From positions 1 through 64,000 of the forward strand of contig JAMPDQ010000003.1 in the NCBI GenBank assembly GCA_023665575.1: DNA of 64,000 bases. Direction: 5' to 3'. This document shows, piece by piece, positions 17,475 to 26,013 of the stretch. How positions within the stretch are numbered: the first letter of the stretch is position 1; each line of letters opens with the position of its first letter. This DNA comes from Candidatus Amulumruptor caecigallinarius. GTDB lineage: Bacteria > Bacteroidota > Bacteroidia > Bacteroidales > Muribaculaceae. The position numbers were made by a program, and so were the translations under genes. The notes beneath the pieces are model-generated. The model ran no database searches. It worked only from the letters and a program-made list of their open reading frames with translations, and was not told the DNA's origin.

Positions 17475-19721
17475 TCAGATTCCGATTCCCCCTTTTTGGC
17501 TGCCGCTCTTCAGGTCGTCATTCTGCAGCCCGGCACCGGTCTTTTTCACATTCTCTTTCAGACTTCCGAATTTCCACGACACAGAGAGTGTGACATTCCA
17601 GCTTCTTTGATGGAAAGTGTTCCGAGCGGTGTGTGTCGGTGTGGATGTGTTCCAGTGCATCACCATATATTTCGTTAAGAAATTTTGTGTGTTTACTGTC
17701 AGCTGCAGTGCATCCTCTTTGAGGAATGATTTGCTGAGGCTCAGGCCGTAATAATACCATCCGCCGTTGTCGCCCTGCAATGATATGAAGCCATTGCTTT
17801 GTCCTCCGTAAAGTCCGTATTTGATATTAAGCGGGCCGGTGTAGCTGCAGTTGGCGCCATAGTGCCATTTCCAGCCATTATTTTTCAGACCCATAAATCC
17901 CGATTTGATGTCAGTAAATTTCAGGTTGCCGTTGACAGAAAACGACATTTTCTGCGAGATATTCCAATTAAAAAAGCCGTCAAAGCTCACACTGCGGTTT
18001 TTGCCCATGTTGGCATACGTCTGATATTCAGTCACACCCTCATAATAGGAATATGACTCAATGGTGTTGTTTGATTGGAAAAGAGTCATTCCGATGTTTC
18101 CACCAAACACTCTTCCGAAATTGGAATATGTTATCGAGAGGGAGTTGTATTTCTCGCTTTCGAGGTCGGGATTGCCTACCCGTGCGGATGTCTGGCTGAT
18201 ATGAATCACTGACGGATTCATCTGTTCAAGAGAGGGACGGGAGATTCGCATCTGGTAGGAGAGTCTGAGGTTAGTGGCCGGGCCAAACATATATGTCAGT
18301 GAAGCGTTTGGAGTGACATCGTTGATGTTTGTGCGGAAGTCGTTGTCCGTGCCCGAGAGGAAGTCGAGCCCCATGTGGGTGTGCTCATATCTCACCCCGG
18401 CATTTGCCACAAGTTTGCTGAAATTTCCGGTATATGCGGCATAAATTGCATATACATCCTGAATTTGGCGTGTCAGCCCGTTCTCAATGTCAGTGACATC
18501 ATCGCTCCTGTTGCCGACGCCTGAAATCGTGTTGTCGGTATTATGCCGGAAAATGCCTTTTACACCCGCTTCCAATGTGTGTTTACCCTCAGCAAAGGGA
18601 CTTGTATAGTCAAGGGTTGCTGTGTGTTCGCGTGTATCGGAATTAGATGAAGTGAGCTGATACGGCGGAAGTTGTGCAGTCCCGGCTATGTTTTCGTTGG
18701 CATAATCGAGTTTCAGATCTGTCTTGCCGTAGTTGAAGCGGTAGCCGGCAATAATGTTGTGACCTTTGTCATCAAACGAATGTTTGTAAGATGTATTTCC
18801 TTCAGCGCCGAGATTCTGCATTGTGCCCGTGGCAAGCTGCCGTGTTGTCCATTGAAGCGAACCGCCGCGTGAATAGAGAGAATTGTATGCGTCAATACTG
18901 TCTATTTTTCCCGCCACATTATAGAAATTGCCGCCGAATGCCAGCAGGTCTTTATCGGATAAGTCCCATGATAAATTGATGTTGGCGCCGGTATAGTTGA
19001 ATTTCACATCCTGATTCATCTCTGTGGTCTGCCGGTATGCATCGTCAGAAGCATGATTGATGGTTTCTGAATTCATGCCGGAGTGTTGGTTTTGCAGATA
19101 GTTGTCAGAATAATTCAGCCCGGCATCCATAGTGATACGATTGAATTTGGCGCGGGCATAAGCGGATGCGGAATTGGATTGTGCACCCACCGATGCACTC
19201 AGAGACCCGGCATATCCGTCGCGAACCTGTATGCTTCCGGTGATGAGATTGATTATTCCCCCCGTGCCTTCGGAGTCATATTTTGCGCCCGGATCGGTGA
19301 TCACCTCTATTTTCGACACCGACTCCGCCGGCATGGATTTCAATATGGTTTTGGCGTTTGCGGTCAACATTGGCTCCTCCTTGCCGTTGACATAAATACG
19401 GAAATTTGAATTTCCCTTCACCATTATGTTGTCCCGGCCATCCACAGTCACCATCGGCACCTTCCGCAAGGCGTCAAGCACACTTTGGCCGCGGCTGCCC
19501 GCATCCTGCTCAAGGTCGTATGTCAGTTTGGAGCCATCGCTTTTTACAAGCTCTTTTTTTGCGGTAATCACCAACTCTTCAAGCTCCTCATAAGTAGGCA
19601 CAGAGTCGGCGGGAGCTTGCTCTGACGACATGCTTCCGGCTCGAGAAGAAGGTGTCTCCCCTCTGACGGCTGCCGCCGACAGCGTAATGGCGGCAGCCGC
19701 TAAAAAGTAATAACGTATCAT
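17475..19721 (-). CDS. TonB-dependent receptor-like outer-membrane barrel (OMP_b-brl_3 type)
   Basis: This is a predicted outer-membrane beta-barrel with an N-terminal plug. A signal peptide (MIRYYFLAAAAITLSAAAVRG) is followed by the plug region DLEQDAGSRGQSVLDALRKV, VYVNGKE-like IYVNGKEEP, and YDSEGTGGIINLIT, as in OMP_b-brl_3 receptors. About 560 residues of barrel strands follow. The carboxypeptidase-regulatory-like domain common at the N-terminus of this family is absent. It is the last gene of a GntR-controlled cassette and overlaps the GntR gene by 4 bp. The substrate is unknown; coupling to an ABC pair suggests export or envelope stress rather than ordinary glycan uptake, by inference. 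Confidence 0.85.
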   Translation of the reverse strand: MIRYYFLAAAAITLSAAAVRGETPSSRAGSMSSEQAPADSVPTYEELEELVITAKKELVKSDGSKLTYDLEQDAGSRGQSVLDALRKVPMVTVDGRDNIMVKGNSNFRIYVNGKEEPMLTANAKTILKSMPAESVSKIEVITDPGAKYDSEGTGGIINLITGSIQVRDGYAGSLSASVGAQSNSASAYARAKFNRITMDAGLNYSDNYLQNQHSGMNSETINHASDDAYRQTTEMNQDVKFNYTGANINLSWDLSDKDLLAFGGNFYNVAGKIDSIDAYNSLYSRGGSLQWTTRQLATGTMQNLGAEGNTSYKHSFDDKGHNIIAGYRFNYGKTDLKLDYANENIAGTAQLPPYQLTSSNSDTREHTATLDYTSPFAEGKHTLEAGVKGIFRHNTDNTISGVGNRSDDVTDIENGLTRQIQDVYAIYAAYTGNFSKLVANAGVRYEHTHMGLDFLSGTDNDFRTNINDVTPNASLTYMFGPATNLRLSYQMRISRPSLEQMNPSVIHISQTSARVGNPDLESEKYNSLSITYSNFGRVFGGNIGMTLFQSNNTIESYSYYEGVTEYQTYANMGKNRSVSFDGFFNWNISQKMSFSVNGNLKFTDIKSGFMGLKNNGWKWHYGANCSYTGPLNIKYGLYGGQSNGFISLQGDNGGWYYYGLSLSKSFLKEDALQLTVNTQNFLTKYMVMHWNTSTPTHTARNTFHQRSWNVTLSVSWKFGSLKENVKKTGAGLQNDDLKSGSQKGGIGI

Positions 19722-20083
19722 TTATTATTCAGATATTCTTGATAAAGTTTTACGAATTCATCCGGCGTTATGCCAAACAGAGAAAGTCGCTCGAGCAGGG
19801 CCGGCAGCTCAGAAGAGAAAAATTTTTTCTTCATCATTTCGCGCACGCGTTTTCCGGCGCCCTCGGAATAGAAAAAGCCAATGCCCCGCTGATTATATAT
19901 GATTCCCTCCTGCTGAAGCCATGAATATGTGCGCATCACAGTGTTGGCGTTCACACCTACCGAGGCTGCATATTCCCTCACCGATGGAAGCCGGTCGCCA
20001 TCCCTTTTGTAGCCGCGCTCGAGGTCGCCGGTGATTTGGTCGGCTATCTGGAGGTAGATAGGTTTGTTGTCGTTAAATTCCAT
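19718..20083 (-). CDS. GntR-family regulator, YtrA subfamily
   Basis: This short DNA-binding repressor has a winged helix-turn-helix at residues 1-75 (KPIYLQIADQITGDLERG, LPSVREYAASVGVNANTVMRTY) and only a 45-residue helical tail, as in YtrA. YtrA-type proteins usually repress an ABC operon that includes their own gene. Here it sits inside such an operon, overlapping the permease and barrel genes by 1-4 bp. A 24-bp palindrome at the operon promoter is a likely operator. The effector is unknown. Confidence 0.92.
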   Translation of the reverse strand: MEFNDNKPIYLQIADQITGDLERGYKRDGDRLPSVREYAASVGVNANTVMRTYSWLQQEGIIYNQRGIGFFYSEGAGKRVREMMKKKFFSSELPALLERLSLFGITPDEFVKLYQEYLNNK

Positions 20084-20808
20084 TATACCACCTGTATGTT
20101 TTTATATTTACGGTATGCGAGATATATTATGCCCGTTGCGATGACAGTGATTACGCCCACAGCTATCCATCCTAATATTTGGGGGTCGATTGTCAGCTCT
20201 ATACTGAGTCTCAGCTTCACAGCTCCCACAATAATGAAAGAGAAAACGAGCTGAAGCAATGCAAATATGCCAAGCGTTTTGATAAATGATTTTTTGGGCC
20301 ATGCCACCGCGCCGAAGATAAACAACGATTCATTGAAGAGAAACATGGCAATTCCCATACAAAGCATCAGAGCGTCTTCATATCTAAAATTGTAAAGATG
20401 AGGGAAATCAGGATAATAGCCGCTCTGCATGCCGATAAAGAGGATGCATGAATAGTTGAATAACAGAAGTCCAGCGTATACGAGGAGAATCATGCAGGGC
20501 AACACTGCCGCGAGCCGCACAAGAAATATGTCGGAAGCTTTGGCCGGTGTCATCAGCACACTGATTCGTTTCTCCTTCGAGCCCAGGTCGGAAAACATCA
20601 TCGAAGCGACAATGGCGCATGCAAGGCCGCTCAGGAACATGTAAAATGCGTTCATGCCTTCCGAGGGGGGTATGCCCATAATTGCCATCCAAGAACCGAT
20701 TAAAAATGAGAAACCGAGATAAGATCCGGCAGTTATCAAAAGCATGCGGCGGTTTTCTGTCAAATATTTTTTTGTCACTAATGAAATATGGCTGATATTT
20801 TCTTTCAT
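20083..20808 (-). CDS. Multi-pass membrane protein, probable ABC-2-like permease
   Basis: The 241 residues contain about six hydrophobic segments (for example LLITAGSYLGFSFLIGSWM, ILLVYAGLLLFNYSCI and the C-terminal GWIAVGVITVIATGIIYLAY). No enzyme motif is visible. It lies between the GntR gene and the DUF2807 gene, with an ABC ATPase two genes upstream, so it probably forms the membrane part of that transporter. The start MKENISHISL at 20808 was chosen over an ATG 14 codons upstream; that region resembles the leader of the DUF2807 gene rather than protein. Confidence is good for the membrane topology, lower for the role. Confidence 0.75.
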   Translation of the reverse strand: MKENISHISLVTKKYLTENRRMLLITAGSYLGFSFLIGSWMAIMGIPPSEGMNAFYMFLSGLACAIVASMMFSDLGSKEKRISVLMTPAKASDIFLVRLAAVLPCMILLVYAGLLLFNYSCILFIGMQSGYYPDFPHLYNFRYEDALMLCMGIAMFLFNESLFIFGAVAWPKKSFIKTLGIFALLQLVFSFIIVGAVKLRLSIELTIDPQILGWIAVGVITVIATGIIYLAYRKYKNIQVV

Positions 20809-20819
20809 AATGATTTGTA

Positions 20820-21720
20820 AATTAATTATTTGAGTTTTGTAAGTTTGCAACTTGCGAATAGTTCTAAGTTTGAAGAAGTGTGTTATACAGACGGGGAGAT
20901 GTTAGTTCCGGCAGTTAAGGTGGTCGTGTTCCACTTCTCCGCTCCCCTTAGAGGAGAATGAGGTTTTTTTGGCTTTTCCGGAGAGTTTTATGTCGCCGCT
21001 TCCCGATACAGTTGCATTTACCATTTCCACTGTGATATTAGCATCAATATCGCCACTTCCCTGTGCCATCAGATATGCCTCATTTCCTGTGAACTTGTTT
21101 ATATTAATGTCGCCACTGCCTTGCGAGATAACGGAAATACCTCTTTTGCCGGTTACCGTTCCCAAATTGATATCACCACTTCCCTGCGACAAGATGCTGA
21201 CATCCTGTGTATCTATTTTTGTCACATTAATATCGCCGCTACCCTGGCTGAGGAAGCTGCATTTGCTGCAGCTTAGCGACTCAATCTGAAAATCGCCGCT
21301 ACCCTGACTAAGAAAACTGTTGATGCCGGGATAACTGATTTCCACACGTATATCCGGATTGCTGAATGATATAAAATTGTCAGGCTTTTCCATGTTCACC
21401 ATAATGGAATTATCCTCAATTTTGAATTTGATCAAATCAATCATATTCTTCGATCCGGTAACAGTGATTTTTGCCGGACCTTCACTGTATTTGATTTCAG
21501 CCGGACTCATGTTGCATACGCCGGTGACTTTTCCCGACAAAGAAATGTTTTTTGTGACCTTTTCGCCATTTGAGCCTGCCGATATCGTGCAAGAATAGAG
21601 AGTGGAGGCTGCTGCTAATGCCACTATAGATGACAATGATGTTATAAATTTCATGATAATTGATGTTTTGAGTTTCGTAAGTTTTCAACTTTCGAAATGT
21701 TTGGAGCTTGATGTTTGGAG
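20820..21720 (-). repeat. Duplicated leader sequence upstream of two cassette genes
   Basis: The 50 bp before the permease gene (about 20820-20875) and before the DUF2807 gene (about 21663-21715) share AAGTTG-AAACTTAC-AAACTCAAA with few changes (the span given runs from one copy to the other). The motif holds a small palindrome, AAGTTTGCAACTT in the first copy. Confidence 0.5.
20902..21654 (-). CDS. Secreted DUF2807 (head-GIN-type) beta-repeat protein
   Basis: A signal peptide (SSIVALAAASTLYSCTISAG) contains a Cys that could be a lipobox, so it may be a lipoprotein. The rest is a repetitive beta structure: QGSGD or close variants (SQGSGDF, SQGSGDI three times, AQGSGDI, SGSGDI, KGSGEV) recur about every 20 residues, as in a beta-solenoid. 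DUF2807 proteins are common in Bacteroidetes without a settled function. It is encoded inside the GntR/ABC cassette, suggesting that it acts at the cell surface or in the periplasm with that system. Confidence 0.85.
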   Translation of the reverse strand: MKFITSLSSIVALAAASTLYSCTISAGSNGEKVTKNISLSGKVTGVCNMSPAEIKYSEGPAKITVTGSKNMIDLIKFKIEDNSIMVNMEKPDNFISFSNPDIRVEISYPGINSFLSQGSGDFQIESLSCSKCSFLSQGSGDINVTKIDTQDVSILSQGSGDINLGTVTGKRGISVISQGSGDININKFTGNEAYLMAQGSGDIDANITVEMVNATVSGSGDIKLSGKAKKTSFSSKGSGEVEHDHLNCRN

Positions 21721-21732
21721 GTTTGATGTCTT

Positions 21733-21800
21733 TTAGGAGTTTGTTTCATAAAACATTAAAAGTTACAGGTTGTTTGCAACCTTTATGAAACGAATTCTAA
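21733..21800. repeat. Inverted-repeat element at the ABC ATPase stop codon
   Basis: TTAGGAGTTTGTTTCATAAA faces TTTATGAAACGAATTCTAA, with an inner hairpin GGTTG-TTTG-CAACC. The right end includes the TAG stop of the ATPase gene. It sits between two genes of one apparent operon. Confidence 0.75.
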
Positions 21801-22624
21801 TTTTTTCCCCGGTATTTACCGTTAATTATCAGCTCGAAAAGCGTCTCGAGGTTCACTTCTGTTTCGCACATGCCGGGTGTGAGGCTCTCCGCGATATTGA
21901 ATCCTCCCGGCACATCCAGACTGATTAGAGCCTTGGCCGCCCGCTCTCGGTCAGTGGTAAAATTGAATGCCAGATTTTGTGTAATTTCTTCAATCGGGCT
22001 ATTCAGCAACATACCCTTGCTGTCGGTGATAATCACATGGTCGAGAATTTTATCAACGTCATAAACCTGGTGTGTGGAAATTATGATGCTTTTATCATCT
22101 GTCATTGATGATGCAATGGCTTGTCTGAAGTTCCTCTTGGCAGTGATGTCAAGTCCGTTGGTCGGCTCATCAAGTATCAGCAAGCCCGTGTTGCATGCCA
22201 TTGCAAAACTAATGAATGCCTTCTTCTTTTGTCCCATTGAGAGCTTCCCGAGATTAATATTTTCAGGCATCTCGAATATTTCGAGATATCTATTCATCTG
22301 CCTTTTGTTGAAGTTGGGATAAAAGGGCGCGTTAACATCAATGTAGGTTTCAAGAGATACTTTTGGCAAACTAAACTCTTCAGGCACAATAAAGATGTCT
22401 TCCAGAAAACCGGTATATCTCTGAAAAGGGGTGTATCCCTTGAAATCAATGCGGCCCGAAGCCGGACGAAGCAATCCGCATATAAGATAAAGGAGAGTGG
22501 TCTTTCCGGCTCCGTTTTTTCCAAGAAGTCCGCAAACGCATCCCGGCTCCATGTTCATCGAGAAATTGTGGATTATCTCTCTATTCTTTGAGTAGGAGAA
22601 ACTGATGTTTTCAATCTGTAACAT
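21797..22624 (-). CDS. ABC transporter ATP-binding protein
   Basis: This cytoplasmic ATPase subunit has 275 aa. Walker A is GLLGKNGAGKTTLLY at about residues 33-47. The signature is LGKLSMGQKKK, Walker B is LLILDEPTNGLD, and the switch His is in IISTHQVYD. It is of the drug/multi-subunit export type (YtrB/CcmA-like) that pairs with ABC-2-like permeases. It is the first gene of the GntR cassette, directly after a promoter and candidate operator. The substrate is unknown. Confidence 0.93.
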   Translation of the reverse strand: MLQIENISFSYSKNREIIHNFSMNMEPGCVCGLLGKNGAGKTTLLYLICGLLRPASGRIDFKGYTPFQRYTGFLEDIFIVPEEFSLPKVSLETYIDVNAPFYPNFNKRQMNRYLEIFEMPENINLGKLSMGQKKKAFISFAMACNTGLLILDEPTNGLDITAKRNFRQAIASSMTDDKSIIISTHQVYDVDKILDHVIITDSKGMLLNSPIEEITQNLAFNFTTDRERAAKALISLDVPGGFNIAESLTPGMCETEVNLETLFELIINGKYRGKN

Positions 22625-22644
22625 ATGATGGTTTTTAGTTTAAT

Positions 22645-22668
22645 AGTGTGCTACATTACTAATACACT
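22645..22668. promoter_or_regulatory. Candidate GntR/YtrA operator
   Basis: The inverted repeat AGTGTnnTA-N6-TAnnACACT overlaps the expected transcription start of the ABC/GntR cassette. Its spacing and location suit a YtrA-type repressor dimer encoded in the same operon. Confidence 0.55.
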
Positions 22669-22669
22669 G

Positions 22670-22701
22670 CAAAGCTAATATAAGATTTTGGAATCTCCAA
22701 A
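22670..22701 (-). promoter_or_regulatory. Promoter of the ABC/GntR cassette
   Basis: On the minus strand, TTTG (22698-22701) is followed by 20 bp and TAGCTTTG (22670-22677). This is a full match to the Bacteroidetes consensus. Confidence 0.65.
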
Positions 22702-22749
22702 TTTTTTCGCAAAAAAATTAATTTAACTTTGGAAGGCCGAAGATTGAAG

Positions 22750-22803
22750 GTTGTTGGAGTTGTGGAAGTTGTGGAAGTTGCGGGAGTTTTGGGAGCTAGT
22801 GGA
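22750..22803. repeat. 9-bp tandem array at the nrdG stop codon
   Basis: Six degenerate units of GTTGTGGAA run from the intergenic space into the nrdG TAG stop codon. It is one of several short tandem arrays flush with gene ends in this window. Confidence 0.65.
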
Positions 22804-23260
22804 GCTTGATAATGCGCTGGTTGGACGAGCCGCGAAATAATAGGTCTGTATCACGCAGCGCTTCGATGAAGGGGCCTTCTACAATAGTTTCCGTGTATTG
22901 CAGGGCATCTTTCAGAACCGGATTGGCAAGTATCTCCTCATAAGTAAATCCGGTGTACACCCACACTTTGTGCCCATGCTCCACAATGCGGCGCGAGAGT
23001 TCTCTCACTGTTTCGGGGTGGTACATAGGGTCGCCGCCTGAGAATGTCACATCAAAGTCTTCTTCGTCAACAACATCCATTATTTCGTCAATAGTCATTT
23101 CCACACCGGCGCTGAAATTCCATGACTGCGGATTGTGACACCCCGGACATTGGTGACGGCAACCGGCAAAATAAATAGAGGTCCGGAAACCCGGACCATC
23201 CACAGTTGTGCCTCTTATAATATCAAGGACTCTTATCTTATTCATATTTGTGTTATTCAT
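22796..23260 (-). CDS. nrdG: Anaerobic ribonucleotide reductase activating protein
   Basis: This radical-SAM activase generates the glycyl radical on NrdD. With the start at 23260 (MNNTNMNKIRVLDI) the protein is 154 aa, the usual NrdG size. An alternative ATG at 23245 gives 149 aa. Upstream codons belong to nrdD and are not used. The cluster motif is YFAGCRHQCPGCHN (CxxxCxxC), followed by the FSGGDPMYH glycine-rich SAM segment. It overlaps the nrdD 3' end by 8 bp, which implies translational coupling. Confidence 0.94.
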   Translation of the reverse strand: MNNTNMNKIRVLDIIRGTTVDGPGFRTSIYFAGCRHQCPGCHNPQSWNFSAGVEMTIDEIMDVVDEEDFDVTFSGGDPMYHPETVRELSRRIVEHGHKVWVYTGFTYEEILANPVLKDALQYTETIVEGPFIEALRDTDLLFRGSSNQRIIKLH

Positions 23261-25457
23261 GCACCACGCGGTCGTGCAGTTCGGCGAGTTTCCCACTGTT
23301 CCAGCGGTCGGTGGTGCCCACGAGATAGCCGGTGATCCGTTGTATCGTTTCGAAAGCAGCGCCACATTTCGGACACTTATGTGCATTTTTATCTGCATTC
23401 TCATATCCGCAGTCGGGGCAATGGTTGCGATTGTGATTCACCGACCCGTATCCCATATTATATTGGTCCATTAGATCTACAATCTGCATTATGGATTTCT
23501 CATTATGAGTGGCGTCGCCATCGATTTCAACATAAAAGATGTGGCCACCGCCCGTCAGGGGATGATAAGGAGCCTCCACCTTGGCCTTGTGACGCGGAGA
23601 GCAATGATAATACACCGGCACATGGTTGGAGTTGGTGTAATAATTCTTATCGGTAACGCCGGGGATTATGCCGAATGTCTTTCTGTCCTTCCCGGTGAAT
23701 TTTCCGGAGAGGCCTTCAGCGGGAGTGGCGAGCACAGAATAGTTGTGCTCATATTTTTCACAATATTCATTTACGCGGCTGCGCATGCGACTCACAATCT
23801 TCAGCCCGAGAGCCTGCGCTTCTTCGCTTTCTCCATGATGTTTGCCGGTGAGAGCAATCAGGCATTCCGCAAGTCCGATAAATCCAATACCAAGTGTGCC
23901 CTGGTTGATAACCGATTCAATTGTGTCGTTTGGTTGTAGATGGTCGGTGCCGTTCCAGAGCACTTTCATCACCAGCGGGAATTGTTTTGCGAGAGCTGTT
24001 TTCTGGAAATTGAAGCGCTCGTGAAGTTGAAGCGCGGTGATATCGAGCACTTCATCAAGCTTCTGAAAGAATCGGTCGATGCGTTCTTCCTTATCCTGAA
24101 TATTCATCACCTCGATGGCGAGGCGCACGATGTTAATGGTAGTGAAAGAAAGATTTCCGCGGCCCACAGAAGTTTTTGCGCCATATCTGTTTTCAAACAC
24201 ACGGGTGCGGCAACCCATTGTAGCCACCTCATGCTCATAACGTTTTGGGTCATCGGCACGCCATTCGTCAGTTTGGTTGAAGCTGGCATCAAGATTCAGA
24301 AAGTTAGGGAAGAATCTCCTTGCAGTCACCTTGCATGCGAGCTTGTAGAGGTCGTAATTCGGGTCTTCAGGCAGATAGCTCACACCACGCTTCTTCTTCC
24401 AAATCTGAATGGGGAAAATCGCGGTGGCACCATTTCCCACACCTTCATAGGTGGAATTGAGCAATTCGCGAATCACGCATCTACCCTCGGCAGATGTGTC
24501 AGTGCCATAATTGATTGATGAGAACACCACCTGATTGCCGCCGCGGCTATGGATAGTGTTCATATTATGGATAAAAGCTTCCATTGCCTGGTGCACGCGG
24601 TCCACCGTCTTGTTGATTGCGTGCTGCTTATATCTGTCGTGCCCCTTGAGGTTGTCAAGATTAATTTTCAGAAAGTCCTTTATTTCAACATCATATAATT
24701 CAGAGAGGTCTTCACCCGTCAGTTGTTCGAGATTCTTAATCTCCTCCTTGTAAGAAGATCTCACGAACGGGGCGAGATAGAAATCGAAAGCGGGGATAGC
24801 CTGGCCGCCATGCATTTCATTTTGCGCTGTTTCAAGCGATATGCAGGCGATTACGCTGGCAGTCTCTATTCGCTTGGCAGGGCGCGATTCGCCGTGGCCG
24901 GCCACAAAGCCGTTTTTCAGAATCCTGTCGAGAGGATGCTGCACACAGGTGAGGCTCTTGGTAGGGTAGTAGTCTTTATCGTGAATATGGATGTAATTGT
25001 TTTTTACAGCCTGCTTCACCACCGGCGACAGAAGATAATCATCCACGAACGGTTTTGTGGTTTCGCTTGCGAATTTCATCATCATTCCGGCCGGAGAATC
25101 GGTGTTCATATTGGCATTTTCGCGCGTGATATCATTATTTTTGGCCTCGATGATTTCAAGAAACATGTCGCGGGTTTTTGCACGGCGGGCAATGGAACGC
25201 TGATCGCGATAGGCAATATAACGTTTTGCCACATCCTTGCGAGCCGACTTCATCAACTCCACTTCCACGCGGTCCTGAATCTCTTCCACAGTCATGCGCT
25301 CCTTGCCGCCGATGCCGATACGGTCGGTGATTTTTTGAATCAATGTCTCATCTTCACCCATTTCTGTGGTGAGCATAGCTTTGCGGATGGCCGCCTTGAT
25401 TTTCTCTTCGTTATAACCCACGACTCTTCCGTCGCGCTTCTCTACCAATTGTATCAT
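23253..25457 (-). CDS. nrdD: Anaerobic ribonucleoside-triphosphate reductase
   Basis: This class III enzyme reduces NTPs to dNTPs without oxygen. The N-terminal ATP-cone (residues 1-95, VEKRDGRVVGYNEEKI) gives allosteric control. The barrel includes the substrate-region segments HIHDKDYYP and CISLETAQNEMHGGQ. The C-terminal zinc site is CPDCGYENADKNAHKCPKCG. The glycyl-radical loop is RITGYLVGT, with the radical Gly near residue 708. The 734 aa is normal. It is preceded by an unusually long leader made of 76-bp tandem repeats, and nrdG follows in overlap. Confidence 0.97.
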   Translation of the reverse strand: MIQLVEKRDGRVVGYNEEKIKAAIRKAMLTTEMGEDETLIQKITDRIGIGGKERMTVEEIQDRVEVELMKSARKDVAKRYIAYRDQRSIARRAKTRDMFLEIIEAKNNDITRENANMNTDSPAGMMMKFASETTKPFVDDYLLSPVVKQAVKNNYIHIHDKDYYPTKSLTCVQHPLDRILKNGFVAGHGESRPAKRIETASVIACISLETAQNEMHGGQAIPAFDFYLAPFVRSSYKEEIKNLEQLTGEDLSELYDVEIKDFLKINLDNLKGHDRYKQHAINKTVDRVHQAMEAFIHNMNTIHSRGGNQVVFSSINYGTDTSAEGRCVIRELLNSTYEGVGNGATAIFPIQIWKKKRGVSYLPEDPNYDLYKLACKVTARRFFPNFLNLDASFNQTDEWRADDPKRYEHEVATMGCRTRVFENRYGAKTSVGRGNLSFTTINIVRLAIEVMNIQDKEERIDRFFQKLDEVLDITALQLHERFNFQKTALAKQFPLVMKVLWNGTDHLQPNDTIESVINQGTLGIGFIGLAECLIALTGKHHGESEEAQALGLKIVSRMRSRVNEYCEKYEHNYSVLATPAEGLSGKFTGKDRKTFGIIPGVTDKNYYTNSNHVPVYYHCSPRHKAKVEAPYHPLTGGGHIFYVEIDGDATHNEKSIMQIVDLMDQYNMGYGSVNHNRNHCPDCGYENADKNAHKCPKCGAAFETIQRITGYLVGTTDRWNSGKLAELHDRVVHE

Positions 25458-25520
25458 CGATAGTAATGCTTTTTTAATGGATAATGAATCAGCCGCAAAT
25501 TCTGTGGCTCTGTATCAAAA

Positions 25521-25920
25521 GAGCCGCGGAGCGGCGTTGCTGTAGTTAACCCCACATGACCTTAGGGAATGTGTGGAAACCCGCAAAATCCCCGCGGAGC
25601 CGCGGAGCGGCGTTGCTGTAGTTAACCCCACATGACCTTAGGGAATGTGTGGAAACCCGCAAAATCCCCGCGGAGCCGCGGAGCGGCGTTGCTGTAGTTA
25701 ACCCCACATGACCTTAGGGAATGTGGGGAAACCCGCAAAATCCCCGCGGAGCCGCGGAGCGGCGTTGCTGTAGTTAACCCCACATGACCTTAGGGAATGA
25801 GGGGAAACCCGCAAAATCCCTGCGGAGTCGCGGAGCGGCGTTGCTGTAGTTAACCCCACATGACCGTAGGGAATGTGGGGAAACCCGCAAATCCCTGCGG
25901 AGCCTCGCAGAGGCGACGAG
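25521..25920. repeat. 76-bp tandem repeat array (five copies) in the nrdD leader
   Basis: Five nearly identical units start at 25521, 25597, 25673, 25749 and 25825, followed by a partial sixth (25900). Each begins GAGCCGCGGAGCGGCGTTG, holds a GCCGC-GGA-GCGGC mini-hairpin, and contains a GTTAACCCCACATGACC block. The array is GC-richer than its surroundings. The promoter lies just upstream of it and nrdD downstream, so the array is transcribed as most of a roughly 460-nt 5' leader. The open frame readable across it changes phase every unit and is not a gene. Confidence 0.9.
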
Positions 25921-25928
25921 TTTCGGTG

Positions 25929-25959
25929 CAAAATTAATCTATTTAATCAATCGGGCAAA
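25929..25959 (-). promoter_or_regulatory. nrdDG promoter
   Basis: TTTG (25956-25959), 19 bp, then TAATTTTG (25929-25936) on the minus strand matches the Bacteroidetes consensus. It reads into the 76-bp repeat array and then nrdD. Confidence 0.65.
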
Positions 25960-26013
25960 GTTTTAACGCAAGAATTGTAGATAAGTTTTTCGTTTTAGAC
26001 AACTTTTTCTGTA

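Noticed and set aside
25521..25920. CRISPR-like array of evenly spaced repeats
   Set aside because: The units are direct tandem copies with no unique spacers, the 76-bp unit is nearly all conserved, and no cas gene is nearby.
25698..25931. A 77-residue minus-strand reading frame over the 76-bp repeats
   Set aside because: It exists only because the repeats happen to stay open; 76 is not a multiple of 3, so the peptide is the same DNA read in shifting frames. No start context supports it.
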